From Candidatus Rokuibacteriota bacterium (GTDB taxonomy: Bacteria; JAUVQV01), in the NCBI GenBank assembly GCA_030609125.1, contig JAUWCW010000008.1:1-20951 (forward strand): a stretch of 20,951 bases of DNA. The letters are read 5' to 3'. Positions 1-10,326 of this stretch are shown in pieces. Position numbers and translations under genes: made by a program. The stretch's first letter is position 1; the number at the start of each line of letters is the position of its first letter. The notes beneath the pieces are model-generated. The model had not been told where the DNA came from and ran no database searches. It saw only the letters and a list, made by a program, of their open reading frames with translations.

Positions 1-375
1 GAGCTTGGTCTCGGCATGCCGGAGGATGCGGTGAAGGGCATCCGGGTCTCTCTTCAGGAGGAAGGGAACCTGCTCGTCATGTCCGCCGCGGGGAAGCGGC
101 CCGTGGGGATAGTGCACTTTTCGGCGAAGGAACTGGCCGAGGCCGTGGGCTCACCCCTGCAGAAGGAGGAGTACCGGGAATCCTTCAACGCCGCCCTCCC
201 CGGGGGGCGGCTGGCCGTCGTCGCGGTGCCTCTCATCGCCAGGGAGCGGGTGGTCGGCGTGGTCGCCGTCAGCCGCAGTGAGCCTCCCGTGATCAAGCGC
301 AGCGAAGTCGAACTCCTCATGCTCTACGCCAACACAGCGGGATTGACGGTGGAGAGATTCGAACTGTACGGATAG
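1..375 (+). CDS. GAF-domain protein, 3' end (5' part outside window)
   Basis: The reading frame is open from base 1, so the gene begins before the window. About 124 C-terminal residues are visible, ending at TAG. The segment with RLAVVAVPLIARERVVGVVAVSR followed by a helix (VELLMLYANTAGLTVER) is typical of the last strands and final helix of a GAF domain, a small-molecule or regulatory sensing fold found in signalling proteins. No kinase, cyclase or output domain follows the GAF, so any other domain must lie upstream. It is on the same strand as guaB, 126 bp ahead of it, and a shared function is not implied. Family assignment is by pattern recognition only; the ligand and full architecture are unknown. 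Confidence 0.6.
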   Translation, partial: ELGLGMPEDAVKGIRVSLQEEGNLLVMSAAGKRPVGIVHFSAKELAEAVGSPLQKEEYRESFNAALPGGRLAVVAVPLIARERVVGVVAVSRSEPPVIKRSEVELLMLYANTAGLTVERFELYG

Positions 376-492
376 ATGCACAAGTGCCTGGAAAACCACG
401 AGACCGTAAACCATGCCAGCAGGATCTCCGCCTGCCGCATCCAGGATGCCGGTTCCGGTAACGGCCGCATGAAATCGTCCTGCACCAAGTGA

Positions 493-1968
<1,476 letters not shown>

Positions 1969-1980
1969 CATGGTGCATTC

Positions 1981-2008
1981 TCGAAGCCCCCTTCGACTTC
2001 GCTCAGGG
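1981..2008. repeat. Dispersed palindromic repeat (CCCTTCGACTTCGCTCAGGG type)
   Basis: The 20-base core CCCTTCGACTTCGCTCAGGG lies at 1989-2008. Together with the preceding bases it forms a perfect hairpin, TCGAAG-CCCC-CTTCGA, at 1981-1996. Translated in the reverse direction it gives the peptide signature PERSRRG, and in the forward direction FDFAQGR. I recognise these as spurious peptide fragments common in annotated environmental genomes that carry this repeat in many copies. It is probably non-coding. It lies 12 bases past the guaB stop and might act in transcript stability or termination, but no T-run follows directly. Confidence 0.7.
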
Positions 2009-2054
2009 CAGGCTTTTTCCGCTCTGGCCGCGTTGCGCTGCAGTTCGCTTGTGC

Positions 2055-2073
2055 GGTCCGCCTGAGGCGGACC
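2055..2073. repeat. GC-rich hairpin in guaB-guaA gap
   Basis: GGTCCGCC at 2055-2062 is the exact reverse complement of GGCGGACC at 2066-2073, with a three-base loop. It lies in the same intergenic block as the PERSRRG-type repeat and is probably part of the same composite repeat unit. No T-run follows, so it is not a canonical intrinsic terminator. Confidence 0.5.
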
Positions 2074-2100
2074 TCCGGCAGCCTTCAACGCCTTGTCAGT

Positions 2101-2121
2101 CTTGAAAATACCTCTTGAAAA
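2101..2121. repeat. Two direct copies of CTTGAAAA, 13-base period
   Basis: CTTGAAAA occurs at 2101-2108 and again at 2114-2121, separated by TACCT. The pair lies about 70 bases upstream of the guaA -10-like site. This could be a short operator-like direct repeat or chance; no regulator can be named. Confidence 0.25.
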
Positions 2122-2191
2122 CAGCCCACGCTGGCCTGAGGGAAGGAACCAGCTGAGAAAAGTGATGTCAATAGGAGCGAAAACGCCCCTG

Positions 2192-2200
2192 TGGTAGAAT
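2192..2200 (+). promoter_or_regulatory. Candidate extended -10 promoter of guaA
   Basis: TGGTAGAAT fits an extended -10 element (TGn followed by TAGAAT, 5 of 6 to TATAAT). No convincing -35 hexamer is present at 17 bases, which is tolerable for extended -10 promoters. Transcription would start near 2207, giving a leader of about 20 bases that contains the guaA ribosome binding site GGGAG at 2214-2218. Confidence 0.45.
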
Positions 2201-2225
2201 CCCCGGACTTAAAGGGAGAAAAAAG

Positions 2226-3818
2226 ATGGCCGAGAAGAAGAAGACAACAACCGCTCGGGAGCTGCATTCCGAGAAGGTGTTGATCCTTGATTTCGGATCC
2301 CAGTACACCCAGCTCATCGCCCGGAGAGTCAGGGAGGAGAAGGTTTACTGCGAGATCTGGCCCTGCACCGCCAAGCCGGCGGCGGTCAGGCGCTTCAATC
2401 CCCGTGGAGTGATACTCTCCGGAGGGCCCGCGTCAGTCTATGATGAGGCGGCTCCGCTGGGGCCGAAGGGCGTTTTCGAGCTCGGTGTTCCCGTGCTCGG
2501 CATCTGCTACGGGATGCAGGTCATGGCCCACACGCTGGGCGGGGAGGTCGGGCACGCCCGCGGTCGGGAGTACGGCAGAGCGCACCTGGAGATCCTTCGA
2601 CGGGGAGGGCTCTTCCACGGGCTGTCGGGAAAGAGCGGCGAGAGCTCTGACGTTGTCTGGATGAGCCACGGGGACAAGATCAACGTCCTTCCGAAAGGGT
2701 TCAGGCCGCTGGCAAGGACGGCGAACGCTCCCGTGGCTGCCATGGCGGACGTGAAGAGAAAGCTGTTCGGTCTGCAGTTTCACCCCGAGGTCGTTCACAC
2801 CCCCATCGGAACCAGGATCCTGGAGAACTTCGTCCGCCGCATCTGCGGCTGCCGGCCCATCTGGGACATGAAATCCTTTGTGGACTACACGATTGCGTCG
2901 GTGCGCCGTCAAGTCGGAAAGAACGGAAGGGTGGTCTGTGCCCTCTCGGGTGGAGTGGACTCCTCGGTGGTCGCCCTGCTCCTGCACCGCGCCATCGGCG
3001 ACCGCCTGACGTGCATTTTCGTCGACAACGGACTTCTCCGCCGGAATGAGGCGGAAGAGGTCGTGCGCACCTTTCGCGACCACCTCCACCTGAACCTCGA
3101 TCACGTCGACGCCGCGAGGAGGTTCCTCCGGCAGCTCAAGGGTGTCGTGGACCCGGAGAAAAAGCGCAAGATCATCGGCCGGGAATTCATCAAGATCTTC
3201 GAAGAGGAGGCGAAAAGGATAGGCAAGGTGCATTTTCTCGCCCAGGGTACGCTCTACCCCGACGTGATAGAATCCGTTTCCTTCAAAGGGCCCGCGGCGG
3301 TCATCAAATCGCACCACAACGTGGGAGGCCTGCCGGAGGTGATGAAGCTGAAGCTCATCGAGCCCCTCAGGGAGCTTTTCAAGGATGAGGTAAGGATTGT
3401 CGGCCGGGAGATAGGCCTCCCGGAGGAAATCGTGCACCGTCAGCCCTTTCCCGGCCCGGGCCTCGCGATCCGGATCATTGACGAGGTGACGGACGAAAAC
3501 CTGGAACTGCTTCGGGCCGCCGACGCCATCATCACCGAGGAGGTGGTGAAGGCTGGTCTCTACCGGGAAATATGGCAGTCTTTCGCGGTGCTTCTGCCGG
3601 TAAGGTCGGTGGGGGTCATGGGAGATTTCCGCACCTACGAGAAGGTCGTCGCCGTCCGGGCCGTCCACTCCCGGGACGGGATGACGGCCGACTGGGTCGC
3701 CCTGCCTGCAAGGATTCTGCGGAGGATCTCGAACCGGATCATCAACGAGGTCCGTGGGGTCAACCGGGTCGTCTACGACATCTCCTCCAAGCCTCCCAGC
3801 ACCATCGAGTGGGAGTAA
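2226..3818 (+). CDS. guaA: GMP synthase (glutamine-hydrolysing)
   Basis: GuaA amidates XMP to GMP with ATP and glutamine in the cytoplasm, the step after GuaB. The 530-residue protein has an N-terminal class I glutamine amidotransferase (about 17-208) with nucleophile Cys94 in GICYG and the His186/Glu188 pair in QFHPE. An ATP pyrophosphatase domain follows, with the PP-loop SGGVDSS at 241-247. The C-terminal dimerisation domain ends in the conserved [13 protein letters not shown]. Residues 1-16 are a Lys/Thr-rich extension relative to typical members. The ATG has GGGAG seven bases upstream. The TAA stop coincides with the edge of a MITE-like element, and the next gene (leuA) is convergent. 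Confidence 0.97.
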   Translation: MAEKKKTTTARELHSEKVLILDFGSQYTQLIARRVREEKVYCEIWPCTAKPAAVRRFNPRGVILSGGPASVYDEAAPLGPKGVFELGVPVLGICYGMQVMAHTLGGEVGHARGREYGRAHLEILRRGGLFHGLSGKSGESSDVVWMSHGDKINVLPKGFRPLARTANAPVAAMADVKRKLFGLQFHPEVVHTPIGTRILENFVRRICGCRPIWDMKSFVDYTIASVRRQVGKNGRVVCALSGGVDSSVVALLLHRAIGDRLTCIFVDNGLLRRNEAEEVVRTFRDHLHLNLDHVDAARRFLRQLKGVVDPEKKRKIIGREFIKIFEEEAKRIGKVHFLAQGTLYPDVIESVSFKGPAAVIKSHHNVGGLPEVMKLKLIEPLRELFKDEVRIVGREIGLPEEIVHRQPFPGPGLAIRIIDEVTDENLELLRAADAIITEEVVKAGLYREIWQSFAVLLPVRSVGVMGDFRTYEKVVAVRAVHSRDGMTADWVALPARILRRISNRIINEVRGVNRVVYDISSKPPSTIEWE

Positions 3819-3997
3819 GGGCTCACGCAAGAATAAGTTCACAGAATTGGCGCTCAGGTTCAGGTCGGATTTGGTCGATCTGAATAAGCGAAACCGCAGG
3901 AATAGCGGGCTATTTTGAGGATTTTGTGATTGAGGATAGGCCGAAGACGGCCCGAATATGAGATGCGAAAATGGGAAGTTATTCTTGCGTGAGCCCT
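3818..3997. mobile_element. MITE-like element with terminal inverted repeats
   Basis: AGGGCTCACGCAAGAATAA at 3818-3836 is the perfect inverse complement of 3979-3997 (19 of 19). Allowing two mismatches the arms extend to about 26 bp (24 of 26). The element is 180 bp and contains no plausible gene. It looks less GC-rich than its surroundings and carries an internal hairpin, GGCCG-AAGA-CGGCC, at 3939-3952. TAA occurs immediately on each side (3816-3818 and 3997-3999), consistent with a short target duplication if the ends are GGGCTC/GAGCCC. The left copy of TAA is the guaA stop codon. The element fills the gap between convergent guaA and leuA. Non-autonomous transposon status is inferred; no transposase lies in the window and the parent IS family is not identified. 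Confidence 0.6.
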
Positions 3998-4008
3998 AAG
4001 GTGAGAGG

Positions 4009-5571
4009 TTAGAAGCCCCTGGGTTTCGCTTTGGGGGAGGTCCTCTTCCGGCCCTTTTCAGCGGGCCGGGCAGCGAGCATCTTGTTGACGGCCACGAGGT
4101 AGGCGCGAACCGAGGCCTCGATGATATCCGTGGAGGCCGCCTTTGCCGGGACTTCCCAATCCCCGAACCTGACCTTCACCTTCGCCTCGCCGAGAGCGTC
4201 CTTCCCCGAGGTGACGGCCGTGATGCTGTACTCCGCCAGCTTCCCCGGCAGACCGGTGATTTTGTCGATAGCCCGGTACGCCGCGTCCACCGGGCCGTCC
4301 CCCGTGGAGGAATCCTGGAAGGTCTCGTTCTCGCGCCGGAGGATGACCGTCGCGGTCGGAATGGTGCTGCTGCCGCTGTTGGTGTTGAGATACTCGAGCC
4401 GGAAAATCTCAGGCACCGTAACGATCTCCTGAGCGACGATGGCGATCAGGTCCTCATCGAAGACCTCCTTTTTCTTGTCGCACAGGTCCTTGAATCTTTC
4501 GAAGGCACTGTTGACCTGCTCCTTCGAGAGCTTGAGGCCGAGGCTCTGCAGCCGCTTCTGCAAGGCATGCCTGCCGGAGTGCTTTCCCAGGACGAGGTGG
4601 CTCTGCGGGAGACCAACCGATTCGGGTGTCATGATCTCGTAGGTTCGGGCGTCCTTGAGCATCCCGTCCTGATGGATCCCCGCCTCGTGGGCGAAGGCGT
4701 TCTTCCCGACAATGGCCTTGTTGGGCTGGACGCCAATGCCCGTTATCCGGCTGAGGAGCCTGCTGGTCTTGTAGATCTCCTCCGCCTTCACCCCCGTGGA
4801 TACCTGAAAGAGGGCCTTGCGGGTTTTGACGGCCATGATTATCTCTTCCAGGCTGGCGTTGCCTGCCCGTTCGCCGATGCCGTTGATGCTGCCCTCGATC
4901 TGGCCCGCCCCGTTCTGAACCGCAGCCAGGGAATTTGCCACGGCGAGGCCGAGGTCGTTGTGGCAGTGAACGGAGAGTACCGCCGCGTCTATGTTGGGCA
5001 CTCTCTCACGGATCTTGCGAATGAGTTCTCCGAACTCGGAAGGGATGGCGTAGCCGACGGTGTCGGGAATGTTGATCGTCGTCGCGCCGGCGTCGATGGC
5101 CGCCTCCACGACCTGACAGAGAAAGTCCACGTCGCTGCGGAAGGCGTCTTCGGCGGAGAATTCCACGTCGTCGCAGTAGCCTTTGGCTCTCTTTACGGCC
5201 TTGACGGTTCTACGGAGGATTTCCTTGCGGGTGGTCTTGAACTTGTGGAGGATGTGTATGTCGGAAGTAGCTATGAACGTGTGGATCCGCGGCCGGGACG
5301 CGTCCTTGACGGCATCCCAGCAGCGATCGATGTCGCCCGGTACGGCCCTGGCGAGACCGGCGATGGTCGGCTTGCGGACTTCGCGGGCTATGGTGCGGAC
5401 CGCCTCGAAGTCCCCTTCGGATGAAATGGGGAAGCCCGCTTCGATGATGTCCACGCCGAGGCGGGCCAGCTGCTTGGCCATGGTCAGCTTTTCGCCGATG
5501 TTCATGGAAAAGCCCGGAGACTGCTCCCCGTCCCTCAGTGTAGTGTCGAACAGATAGATGCGTCGGGCCAT
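4009..5571 (-). CDS. leuA: 2-isopropylmalate synthase
   Basis: LeuA condenses 2-oxoisovalerate with acetyl-CoA to give 2-isopropylmalate, the first committed step to leucine. The 520-residue product is the usual long form. A DRE-TIM catalytic barrel (about 4-275) has LRDGEQ at 12-17 with metal ligand Asp14, and HCHND at 202-206, where His202 and His204 bind the metal. A linker and a C-terminal LeuA regulatory domain (about 390-500), the usual leucine feedback site, follow. The chosen ATG begins [17 protein letters not shown] and has GGGAGG nine bases upstream. The frame stays open much further upstream but overlaps pssA, so that extension is not real. It follows pssA by 17 bases and is the last gene of the ilv-psd-pssA-leuA operon. 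Confidence 0.95.
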   Translation of the reverse strand: MARRIYLFDTTLRDGEQSPGFSMNIGEKLTMAKQLARLGVDIIEAGFPISSEGDFEAVRTIAREVRKPTIAGLARAVPGDIDRCWDAVKDASRPRIHTFIATSDIHILHKFKTTRKEILRRTVKAVKRAKGYCDDVEFSAEDAFRSDVDFLCQVVEAAIDAGATTINIPDTVGYAIPSEFGELIRKIRERVPNIDAAVLSVHCHNDLGLAVANSLAAVQNGAGQIEGSINGIGERAGNASLEEIIMAVKTRKALFQVSTGVKAEEIYKTSRLLSRITGIGVQPNKAIVGKNAFAHEAGIHQDGMLKDARTYEIMTPESVGLPQSHLVLGKHSGRHALQKRLQSLGLKLSKEQVNSAFERFKDLCDKKKEVFDEDLIAIVAQEIVTVPEIFRLEYLNTNSGSSTIPTATVILRRENETFQDSSTGDGPVDAAYRAIDKITGLPGKLAEYSITAVTSGKDALGEAKVKVRFGDWEVPAKAASTDIIEASVRAYLVAVNKMLAARPAEKGRKRTSPKAKPRGF

Positions 5572-5588
5572 GTCGACTGCCCTCCCGG

Positions 5589-6362
5589 TCACGATAGTGG
5601 CCGCTGGTTTGCCTTCCTCCGCTTCTCCCCGGATACCGCCAGCAGGCCCTTTCTCAAGAGCGGTGCGAGCACCATCTCCACGGGGCCGGAGAGCACGTAG
5701 ACCACGGCCATGGTGAAGAGCGTGATGCGGGGCCGCAGGGCGATGATGGAAAAAAGGAAAACAGCTGAAACAAGAAAGGAGAAGGGGTGCTTCTGGCGCA
5801 TCCCGAGTTCTTTGAAGCTGCGGTACCTTACGGTGCTGACCATGAGGAAGGCCAGAAGATAGGCCTGGAGGATGAAGACGATCCCCAGGGGCCGGTCGAA
5901 GACGACCGGGGTCTTCAGCAGGAGAATGGTCGTTGCCGCACAGGCCGAGGCGGCTGGAATGGGCAGGCCGATGAACCACTTGCGGTCGCTTGTGTCCGCC
6001 TGAACGTTGAAGCGTGCAAGCCGCAGGGCGCCGCAGGCGACTATGAGAAAGGCCGCCACCCATCCTGCCCTGCCGTAGGGCTGCAGGGCCCAGAGGTACA
6101 TGAGGACAGCCGGGCCGGCGCCGAAAGAGAGAAGATCCGCGAGGGAGTCGAACTCCATGCCGAAACGGCTGCTCGACCCGGTGAAGCGGGCAATCTTGCC
6201 GTCGAAGATGTCCAGGATCCCGGCAAGAACAAGGGCCACGGCGGCCCTCTCGAACTCGTGGTTGACCGCCGCGATGATGGCGTAGAAACCGGCGCAGAGA
6301 TTTCCTGCCGTCAGAAGATTCGGAAGGATGTAGACTGTCTTCTTGACCTGTTTCGTCTTCAT
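5589..6362 (-). CDS. pssA: CDP-diacylglycerol--serine O-phosphatidyltransferase
   Basis: PssA transfers serine to CDP-diacylglycerol in the membrane, forming phosphatidylserine. The 257-residue protein carries the CDP-alcohol phosphotransferase signature D-x2-D-G-x2-A-R-x8-G-x3-D-x3-D at 51-76 (DIFDGKIAR ... GMEFDSLAD). Several hydrophobic membrane segments are visible, for example near 12-30, 40-52, 97-108, 140-155, 160-175 and 194-220. The N-terminus [20 protein letters not shown] is typical of the Bacillus-type PssA. The product is the substrate of Psd, encoded 24 bases upstream, so the pair is functionally linked. The ribosome binding site (GCTGGA just before ATG) is weak. Confidence 0.93.
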   Translation of the reverse strand: MKTKQVKKTVYILPNLLTAGNLCAGFYAIIAAVNHEFERAAVALVLAGILDIFDGKIARFTGSSSRFGMEFDSLADLLSFGAGPAVLMYLWALQPYGRAGWVAAFLIVACGALRLARFNVQADTSDRKWFIGLPIPAASACAATTILLLKTPVVFDRPLGIVFILQAYLLAFLMVSTVRYRSFKELGMRQKHPFSFLVSAVFLFSIIALRPRITLFTMAVVYVLSGPVEMVLAPLLRKGLLAVSGEKRRKANQRPLS

Positions 6363-6386
6363 TCCAGCTAATATTCTATCACAGAG

Positions 6387-7001
6387 CTAATTCCAATGGG
6401 CTATGATATCAGCCCCGCCCTTCACGCGGTCGCCGATCTTCACTGCCACCGGGGCGCCGGCGGGAAGATACGTGTCCACCCTGGAGCCGAAGCGGATGAG
6501 TCCGTAGCGCTCGCCCTGCCGGCCCCTCTGTCCCGGCTTGATCCGGCAGATAATGCGCCGCGCAATGAGGCCGGCCACCTGGACGACCCGCACCGTCCCC
6601 CTGGAGTGCACGATGGTGATGCCGCACCGCTCGTTCTCGTCCGAGGCGATCGTGTTCCAGGCGGCGAGGAAGCGCCCCCTGCGGTAGGAGACATCCGTTA
6701 TCTCACCCGAGGCGGGCAGGCGGTTGACGTGAACGTCGAAGATGGAGAGAAATATGCCGACCTTGACCCCCCCGTCCGGCTGGGGAAGAAGTTCGATCAC
6801 CTTGCCGTCCGCCGGAGAGACCAGTACGTCGTCGCCGGCGGGGACGCTGCGCTCGGGATCCCTGAAGAACCAGATGATGAAAGCCGTCAGGACAAGTGCT
6901 GCGATGGATGCCCACGGAACCTTCAGGGCGAGGCAGAAGCCGAAGAGTGCGGCGGCGCCCAGTATGAAAGGCCAGCCCTCCCTGGCGATCGGCAGTCTCA
7001 C
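6387..7001 (-). CDS. psd: Phosphatidylserine decarboxylase (short form)
   Basis: Psd decarboxylates phosphatidylserine to phosphatidylethanolamine at the membrane. The 204-residue protein belongs to the short Psd group. Two hydrophobic segments are near 10-27 and 30-46, followed by FFRDPER and SPADGKV (62-68), a family hallmark. The motif FGSR at 171-174 gives the self-cleavage site Gly172-Ser173, which creates the pyruvoyl group. FDVHVNR at 88-94 includes the conserved histidine. The start is GTG, overlapping the upstream ilvC stop by four bases (GTGA), with AGGGGA just upstream. This supports translational coupling to ilvC. Confidence 0.93.
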   Translation of the reverse strand: MRLPIAREGWPFILGAAALFGFCLALKVPWASIAALVLTAFIIWFFRDPERSVPAGDDVLVSPADGKVIELLPQPDGGVKVGIFLSIFDVHVNRLPASGEITDVSYRRGRFLAAWNTIASDENERCGITIVHSRGTVRVVQVAGLIARRIICRIKPGQRGRQGERYGLIRFGSRVDTYLPAGAPVAVKIGDRVKGGADIIAHWN

Positions 7002-8005
7002 TCTATCCCCTGGCTTTCCCTGCCCGGGGGATGGATCAGTTTCCTGATCCTCGCGCCGACCTGTTCAATGGGCTTGTCCCTCTGCCGGTCGAGGAGTGAC
7101 GAAAAGACTCTGCGGCCCGAGCGGTTCTCTTCCATCCACTCTTCGGCGAATTTGCCCGAGCGGATCTCGGAGAGAATCTTCTTCATCTCCTCCCGGACCT
7201 CGGGTCCAATGACGCGCGGTCCCCTGGTGACGTCGCCGAACCTGGCGGTGTTTGAGATAACATCCCTCATCCCCGAAATGCCTCGGAGGTGGATCAGGTC
7301 GGCGGTGAGCTTCACTTCGTGGACACATTCGAAATAGGCTGCTTCGGGGGGATAGCCGGCGTCGACGAGGGTCTCGAATCCGGCCGCTATCAGGTGCGTA
7401 AGGCCGCCGCAGATCACGGCCTGCTCACCGAAGAGGTCCGTCTCGCATTCGTCCCTGAAAGTGCTCTCGAAGATTCCGCCCCGCCCGCCTCCGATGGCCG
7501 AGGCGTACTGGAGGGCGGTGTCGCGGGCGTGACCGGAGAAATTCTGCTCAACGGCGACGAGCATGACCAGGCCTCGGCCCCGCCGGAACTCGCTCCTCAC
7601 CTGGTGTCCCGGCCCCTTGGGGGCGACCATGACGACGTCGAGACCGGGGTGAGGCTCTACCTGCCCGAAGTGAAGGGAGAAACCGTGTGCCACAAGGAGG
7701 GTCTTTCCCTCTGCGAGGGATCCGGCCAGATGCCTTCTGTAGGTCTCTCCGTGCTCCTCGTCGGGAATAAGCAGGGCGACCACGTCCGCCTGCGCGGCGG
7801 CTTCCTCGATGCCGAGGACCTGAAAACCGGCCTCAAAGGCCTTCTCCCGGCTGCTGCTGCCTGCCCGCAGGCCTACCGTGACGGACAGTCCACTGTCGCG
7901 GAGATTCTCGGCGTGGGCGCTTCCCTGGCTGCCGAAGCCGATGACGGCGATGGTTCTGCCGCTCAGGGGATTCGCACCGATATCGTTGTCGAAAAGGAGT
8001 TTCAC
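6998..8005 (-). CDS. ilvC: Ketol-acid reductoisomerase, class I (operon copy)
   Basis: This enzyme converts acetolactate or acetohydroxybutyrate to the dihydroxy acid with NADPH and Mg2+ in isoleucine and valine synthesis. The 335-residue length is normal for class I. The Rossmann motif is IGFGSQGSAHAENL (22-35). The cofactor loop GLRAGSSSREKA (45-56), with Arg47 and Ser50-52, is of the NADPH-preferring type. Conserved His107 is in VAHGFS. Metal and substrate ligands are Asp190/Glu194 (ETDLFGEQ) and Glu226/Glu230 (ECVHEVK). It begins 18 bases after ilvN and overlaps psd by four bases. A second, dissimilar KARI gene is at 11431-12531. Confidence 0.95.
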   Translation of the reverse strand: MKLLFDNDIGANPLSGRTIAVIGFGSQGSAHAENLRDSGLSVTVGLRAGSSSREKAFEAGFQVLGIEEAAAQADVVALLIPDEEHGETYRRHLAGSLAEGKTLLVAHGFSLHFGQVEPHPGLDVVMVAPKGPGHQVRSEFRRGRGLVMLVAVEQNFSGHARDTALQYASAIGGGRGGIFESTFRDECETDLFGEQAVICGGLTHLIAAGFETLVDAGYPPEAAYFECVHEVKLTADLIHLRGISGMRDVISNTARFGDVTRGPRVIGPEVREEMKKILSEIRSGKFAEEWMEENRSGRRVFSSLLDRQRDKPIEQVGARIRKLIHPPGRESQGIE

Positions 8006-8023
8006 CGGTATTTTTTCAGGGTT

Positions 8024-8509
8024 TCAGCCGGTCCGCCCGTCTCGGCCGATGGCGACCTTCCCGGTACGGACCAGCTCCTTGATGCCCAGGGGTCTGAGGA
8101 TCTCGATGACAGCCTGAATCTTGCCGGCATCTCCCGTTGCCTCCAGGGTGTATGACCTGGAGCTGACATCCACCACCTTGCAGCGAAAGATATCCACGAT
8201 GCCGAGGAGCTCGGCCCGGTTCTCCGCCGTCGCCTGGACTTTGATCAGCACGAGTTCCCGGTCGATGAAGTTCACTCCCGTGAGGTCACTGACCTTTATG
8301 ACATCGACCAGTTTGTTGAGCTGCTTGGTGATCTGCTCGATGATCTGCTCGTCGCCCCGGGTGACGATGGTCATCCGGGAAACGGAGGGGTCCTGTGTCT
8401 CCGCCACGGTCAGGCTGTCGATGTTGAACCCGCGTCCGGAAAAGAGGCCCGACACACGTGACAGGACTCCGAACTTGTTGGCTACCAGAACCGATATAGT
8501 GTGCCGCAT
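8024..8509 (-). CDS. ilvN: Acetolactate synthase small (regulatory) subunit
   Basis: IlvN binds IlvB, stimulates it and confers feedback inhibition by branched-chain amino acids, usually valine. The 161-residue protein starts with an ACT domain (about 3-76; HTISVLVANKFGVLSRVSGLFSGRGFNIDSLTV). A C-terminal ALS_ss_C domain (about 83-157) follows. The length is typical of the IlvH/IlvN family. The ATG lies right after a purine-rich GGAGGGAGGAAAGGACAGAGG stretch. The 63-bp gap from ilvB contains no recognisable terminator. Strictly this could be called ilvH in enterobacterial nomenclature. Confidence 0.94.
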   Translation of the reverse strand: MRHTISVLVANKFGVLSRVSGLFSGRGFNIDSLTVAETQDPSVSRMTIVTRGDEQIIEQITKQLNKLVDVIKVSDLTGVNFIDRELVLIKVQATAENRAELLGIVDIFRCKVVDVSSRSYTLEATGDAGKIQAVIEILRPLGIKELVRTGKVAIGRDGRTG

Positions 8510-8572
8510 CCTCTGTCCTTTCCTCCCTCCGCGGTCATCGCGGGATCCCTTGCTCCGGCTGTTACGGCGCTG

Positions 8573-10258
8573 TCAGGCAAGAAGCATGTTCTTGATCGAC
8601 GCTCCGGCCGGCACCATGGGGTAGACGTTCTCCTCCCGGGAAACGCGAAAATCCATCAGCACCGGATGGGGCAGGGAGAAGGCCTTCTCCAGCGTGGGCA
8701 CCACTTCGTGCGGCTTCGTCGCCCGAAGGCCGACGGCGCCGTAGGCCTCTGCGAGCTTGACGAAATCCGGGCTGCACGTGAGGCACGTCGATGAGTAACG
8801 CTTATTGTAAAAGAGCTGCTGCCACTGCCTCACCATGCCGAGGAACTGGTTGTTGAGTATGGCGATCTTCACCGGAAGCCGGTACTGAACGGCGGTCATC
8901 ATCTCCTGGATATTCATCTGGATGCTTCCGTCGCCGGCGATGTCGATGACGAGCTTGTCCGGGAAAGCCACCTGGGCGCCGATGGCGGCGGGAAAGCCGT
9001 AGCCCATGGTTCCCAGGCCCCCGGAGGTGAGGAGCGTCCTCGGCTTGGTGTACTTGAAGTACTGGGCCGCCCACATCTGGTTCTGGCCCACCTCGGTGCT
9101 GATGATGCAGTCCCCGCCGGTGATCTCGTTGATCTTCTCGATGACGAACTGGGGCTTGATCTCCCGTTTGCCCTGTTTGTAGGCCAGCGGGTAGGTTTCC
9201 TGCCACTCCCTGATCTGGTTCAGCCAGGGTGTGTGCCGGGATTTCCAGCCGGTTTTGATCTCCTTCAGGTGGGGAAGAAGATCCCTGAGGACGTTTTTCA
9301 CGTCGCCCACCACGGGGAGGTGGGCGTGAACGTTCTTCGAAATGGAAGTGGGGTCGATGTCGACCTGCAGGATCTTCGCCCCGGGAGCGAACTCGTCGAG
9401 CTTGCCCGTCACCCGGTCGTCGAAACGGGCCCCCAGGGCGACGATCAGGTCCGTGTCGGAAACGGCCATGTTGGCCCTGTAGGTTCCGTGCATGCCGAGC
9501 ATGCCGAGAAAGAGCGGGTGCGTGCCGGGGAATCCTCCCAGGCCCATGAGAGTTGAGGCGACGGGAGTCTGGGTGTGGGTGGCCAGCTTCTGCACCTCGG
9601 CAGCGGCGTTGGAGGCGATGACTCCCCCGCCGATGAGGATGACGGGGCGCTCCGCCTTGGCGATCATGGAGGCGGCCCGGCGGATCTGTTTTATGTGCCC
9701 CTTGTAGGTGGGGTTGTAGCTCGGGATGTGGGCTTTTTCCGGGTAGTGCGGCTCGGTTCTGGACTGGAGCATATCTTTCGGCAGGTCGATCACCACCGGC
9801 CCCGGACGCCCCGTGGTGGCCACGTAGAAGGCCTCCTTTATCGTCCTGGCCAGGTCCTTCACGTCCCGCACCAGGTAGCTGTGCTTGGTGCAGGGGCGGG
9901 TGATGCCGATGATGTCGGCCTCCTGAAAGGCGTCGTTGCCGATCATTCCCGTCGGCACCTGGCCGGTGAGGACCACCAGGGGAATGGAGTCCATGTAGGC
10001 CGTTGCGATCCCGGTGACGGTGTTCGTCGCGCCCGGACCGGAGGTGACCAGGGCGACGCCGGGTTTGCCCGAAGCGCGGGCGTAGCCGTCGGCGGCGTGG
10101 ACGCCCCCCTGCTCGTGACGGACGAAGATCAGTCTGATGTTGCTGTCGAAAAGGCGGTCGAAGATATCAAGGACCACTCCGCCGGGGTAGCCGAAGATAT
10201 CCTTTACCTTCTCGCGAACCAGACTTTCAATGAGTATTTCAGCGCCGGATTTTTTCAT
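8573..10258 (-). CDS. ilvB: Acetolactate synthase large (catalytic) subunit
   Basis: IlvB uses thiamine diphosphate to join two pyruvates, or pyruvate and 2-oxobutyrate, as the first common step of valine, leucine and isoleucine synthesis. The 561-residue protein has the three domains of the family: an N-terminal PYR domain with catalytic Glu49 in RHEQGGVHAADGYAR, a central domain with FDDRVTGKLDEFAP (279-292), and a C-terminal TPP domain with GDGS (442-445) and NN (469-470). Biosynthetic FAD-type AHAS is favoured over the catabolic type because ilvN and ilvC follow. The start MKKSGAEILIESL is standard. An AAGGCAGGGG stretch precedes the ATG closely. ydcH-like lies 68 bp upstream. Confidence 0.96.
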   Translation of the reverse strand: MKKSGAEILIESLVREKVKDIFGYPGGVVLDIFDRLFDSNIRLIFVRHEQGGVHAADGYARASGKPGVALVTSGPGATNTVTGIATAYMDSIPLVVLTGQVPTGMIGNDAFQEADIIGITRPCTKHSYLVRDVKDLARTIKEAFYVATTGRPGPVVIDLPKDMLQSRTEPHYPEKAHIPSYNPTYKGHIKQIRRAASMIAKAERPVILIGGGVIASNAAAEVQKLATHTQTPVASTLMGLGGFPGTHPLFLGMLGMHGTYRANMAVSDTDLIVALGARFDDRVTGKLDEFAPGAKILQVDIDPTSISKNVHAHLPVVGDVKNVLRDLLPHLKEIKTGWKSRHTPWLNQIREWQETYPLAYKQGKREIKPQFVIEKINEITGGDCIISTEVGQNQMWAAQYFKYTKPRTLLTSGGLGTMGYGFPAAIGAQVAFPDKLVIDIAGDGSIQMNIQEMMTAVQYRLPVKIAILNNQFLGMVRQWQQLFYNKRYSSTCLTCSPDFVKLAEAYGAVGLRATKPHEVVPTLEKAFSLPHPVLMDFRVSREENVYPMVPAGASIKNMLLA

Positions 10259-10326
10259 TTCCCCTGCCTTCGGGTGTGGTTGTCAAAAAAGAGACCTTCA
10301 AGAGTTCCAGTGCGTTGCCGGGCCGC

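Noticed and set aside
5572-6063. Open - strand frame extending leuA upstream by about 160 codons
   Set aside because: It overlaps pssA in another frame, while the ATG at 5571 has GGGAGG at the right distance and begins the conserved LeuA N-terminus.
10259-10326. T-run before ilvB as a terminator of ydcH
   Set aside because: Six T residues occur on the - strand, but no adjacent stem of meaningful length could be drawn.
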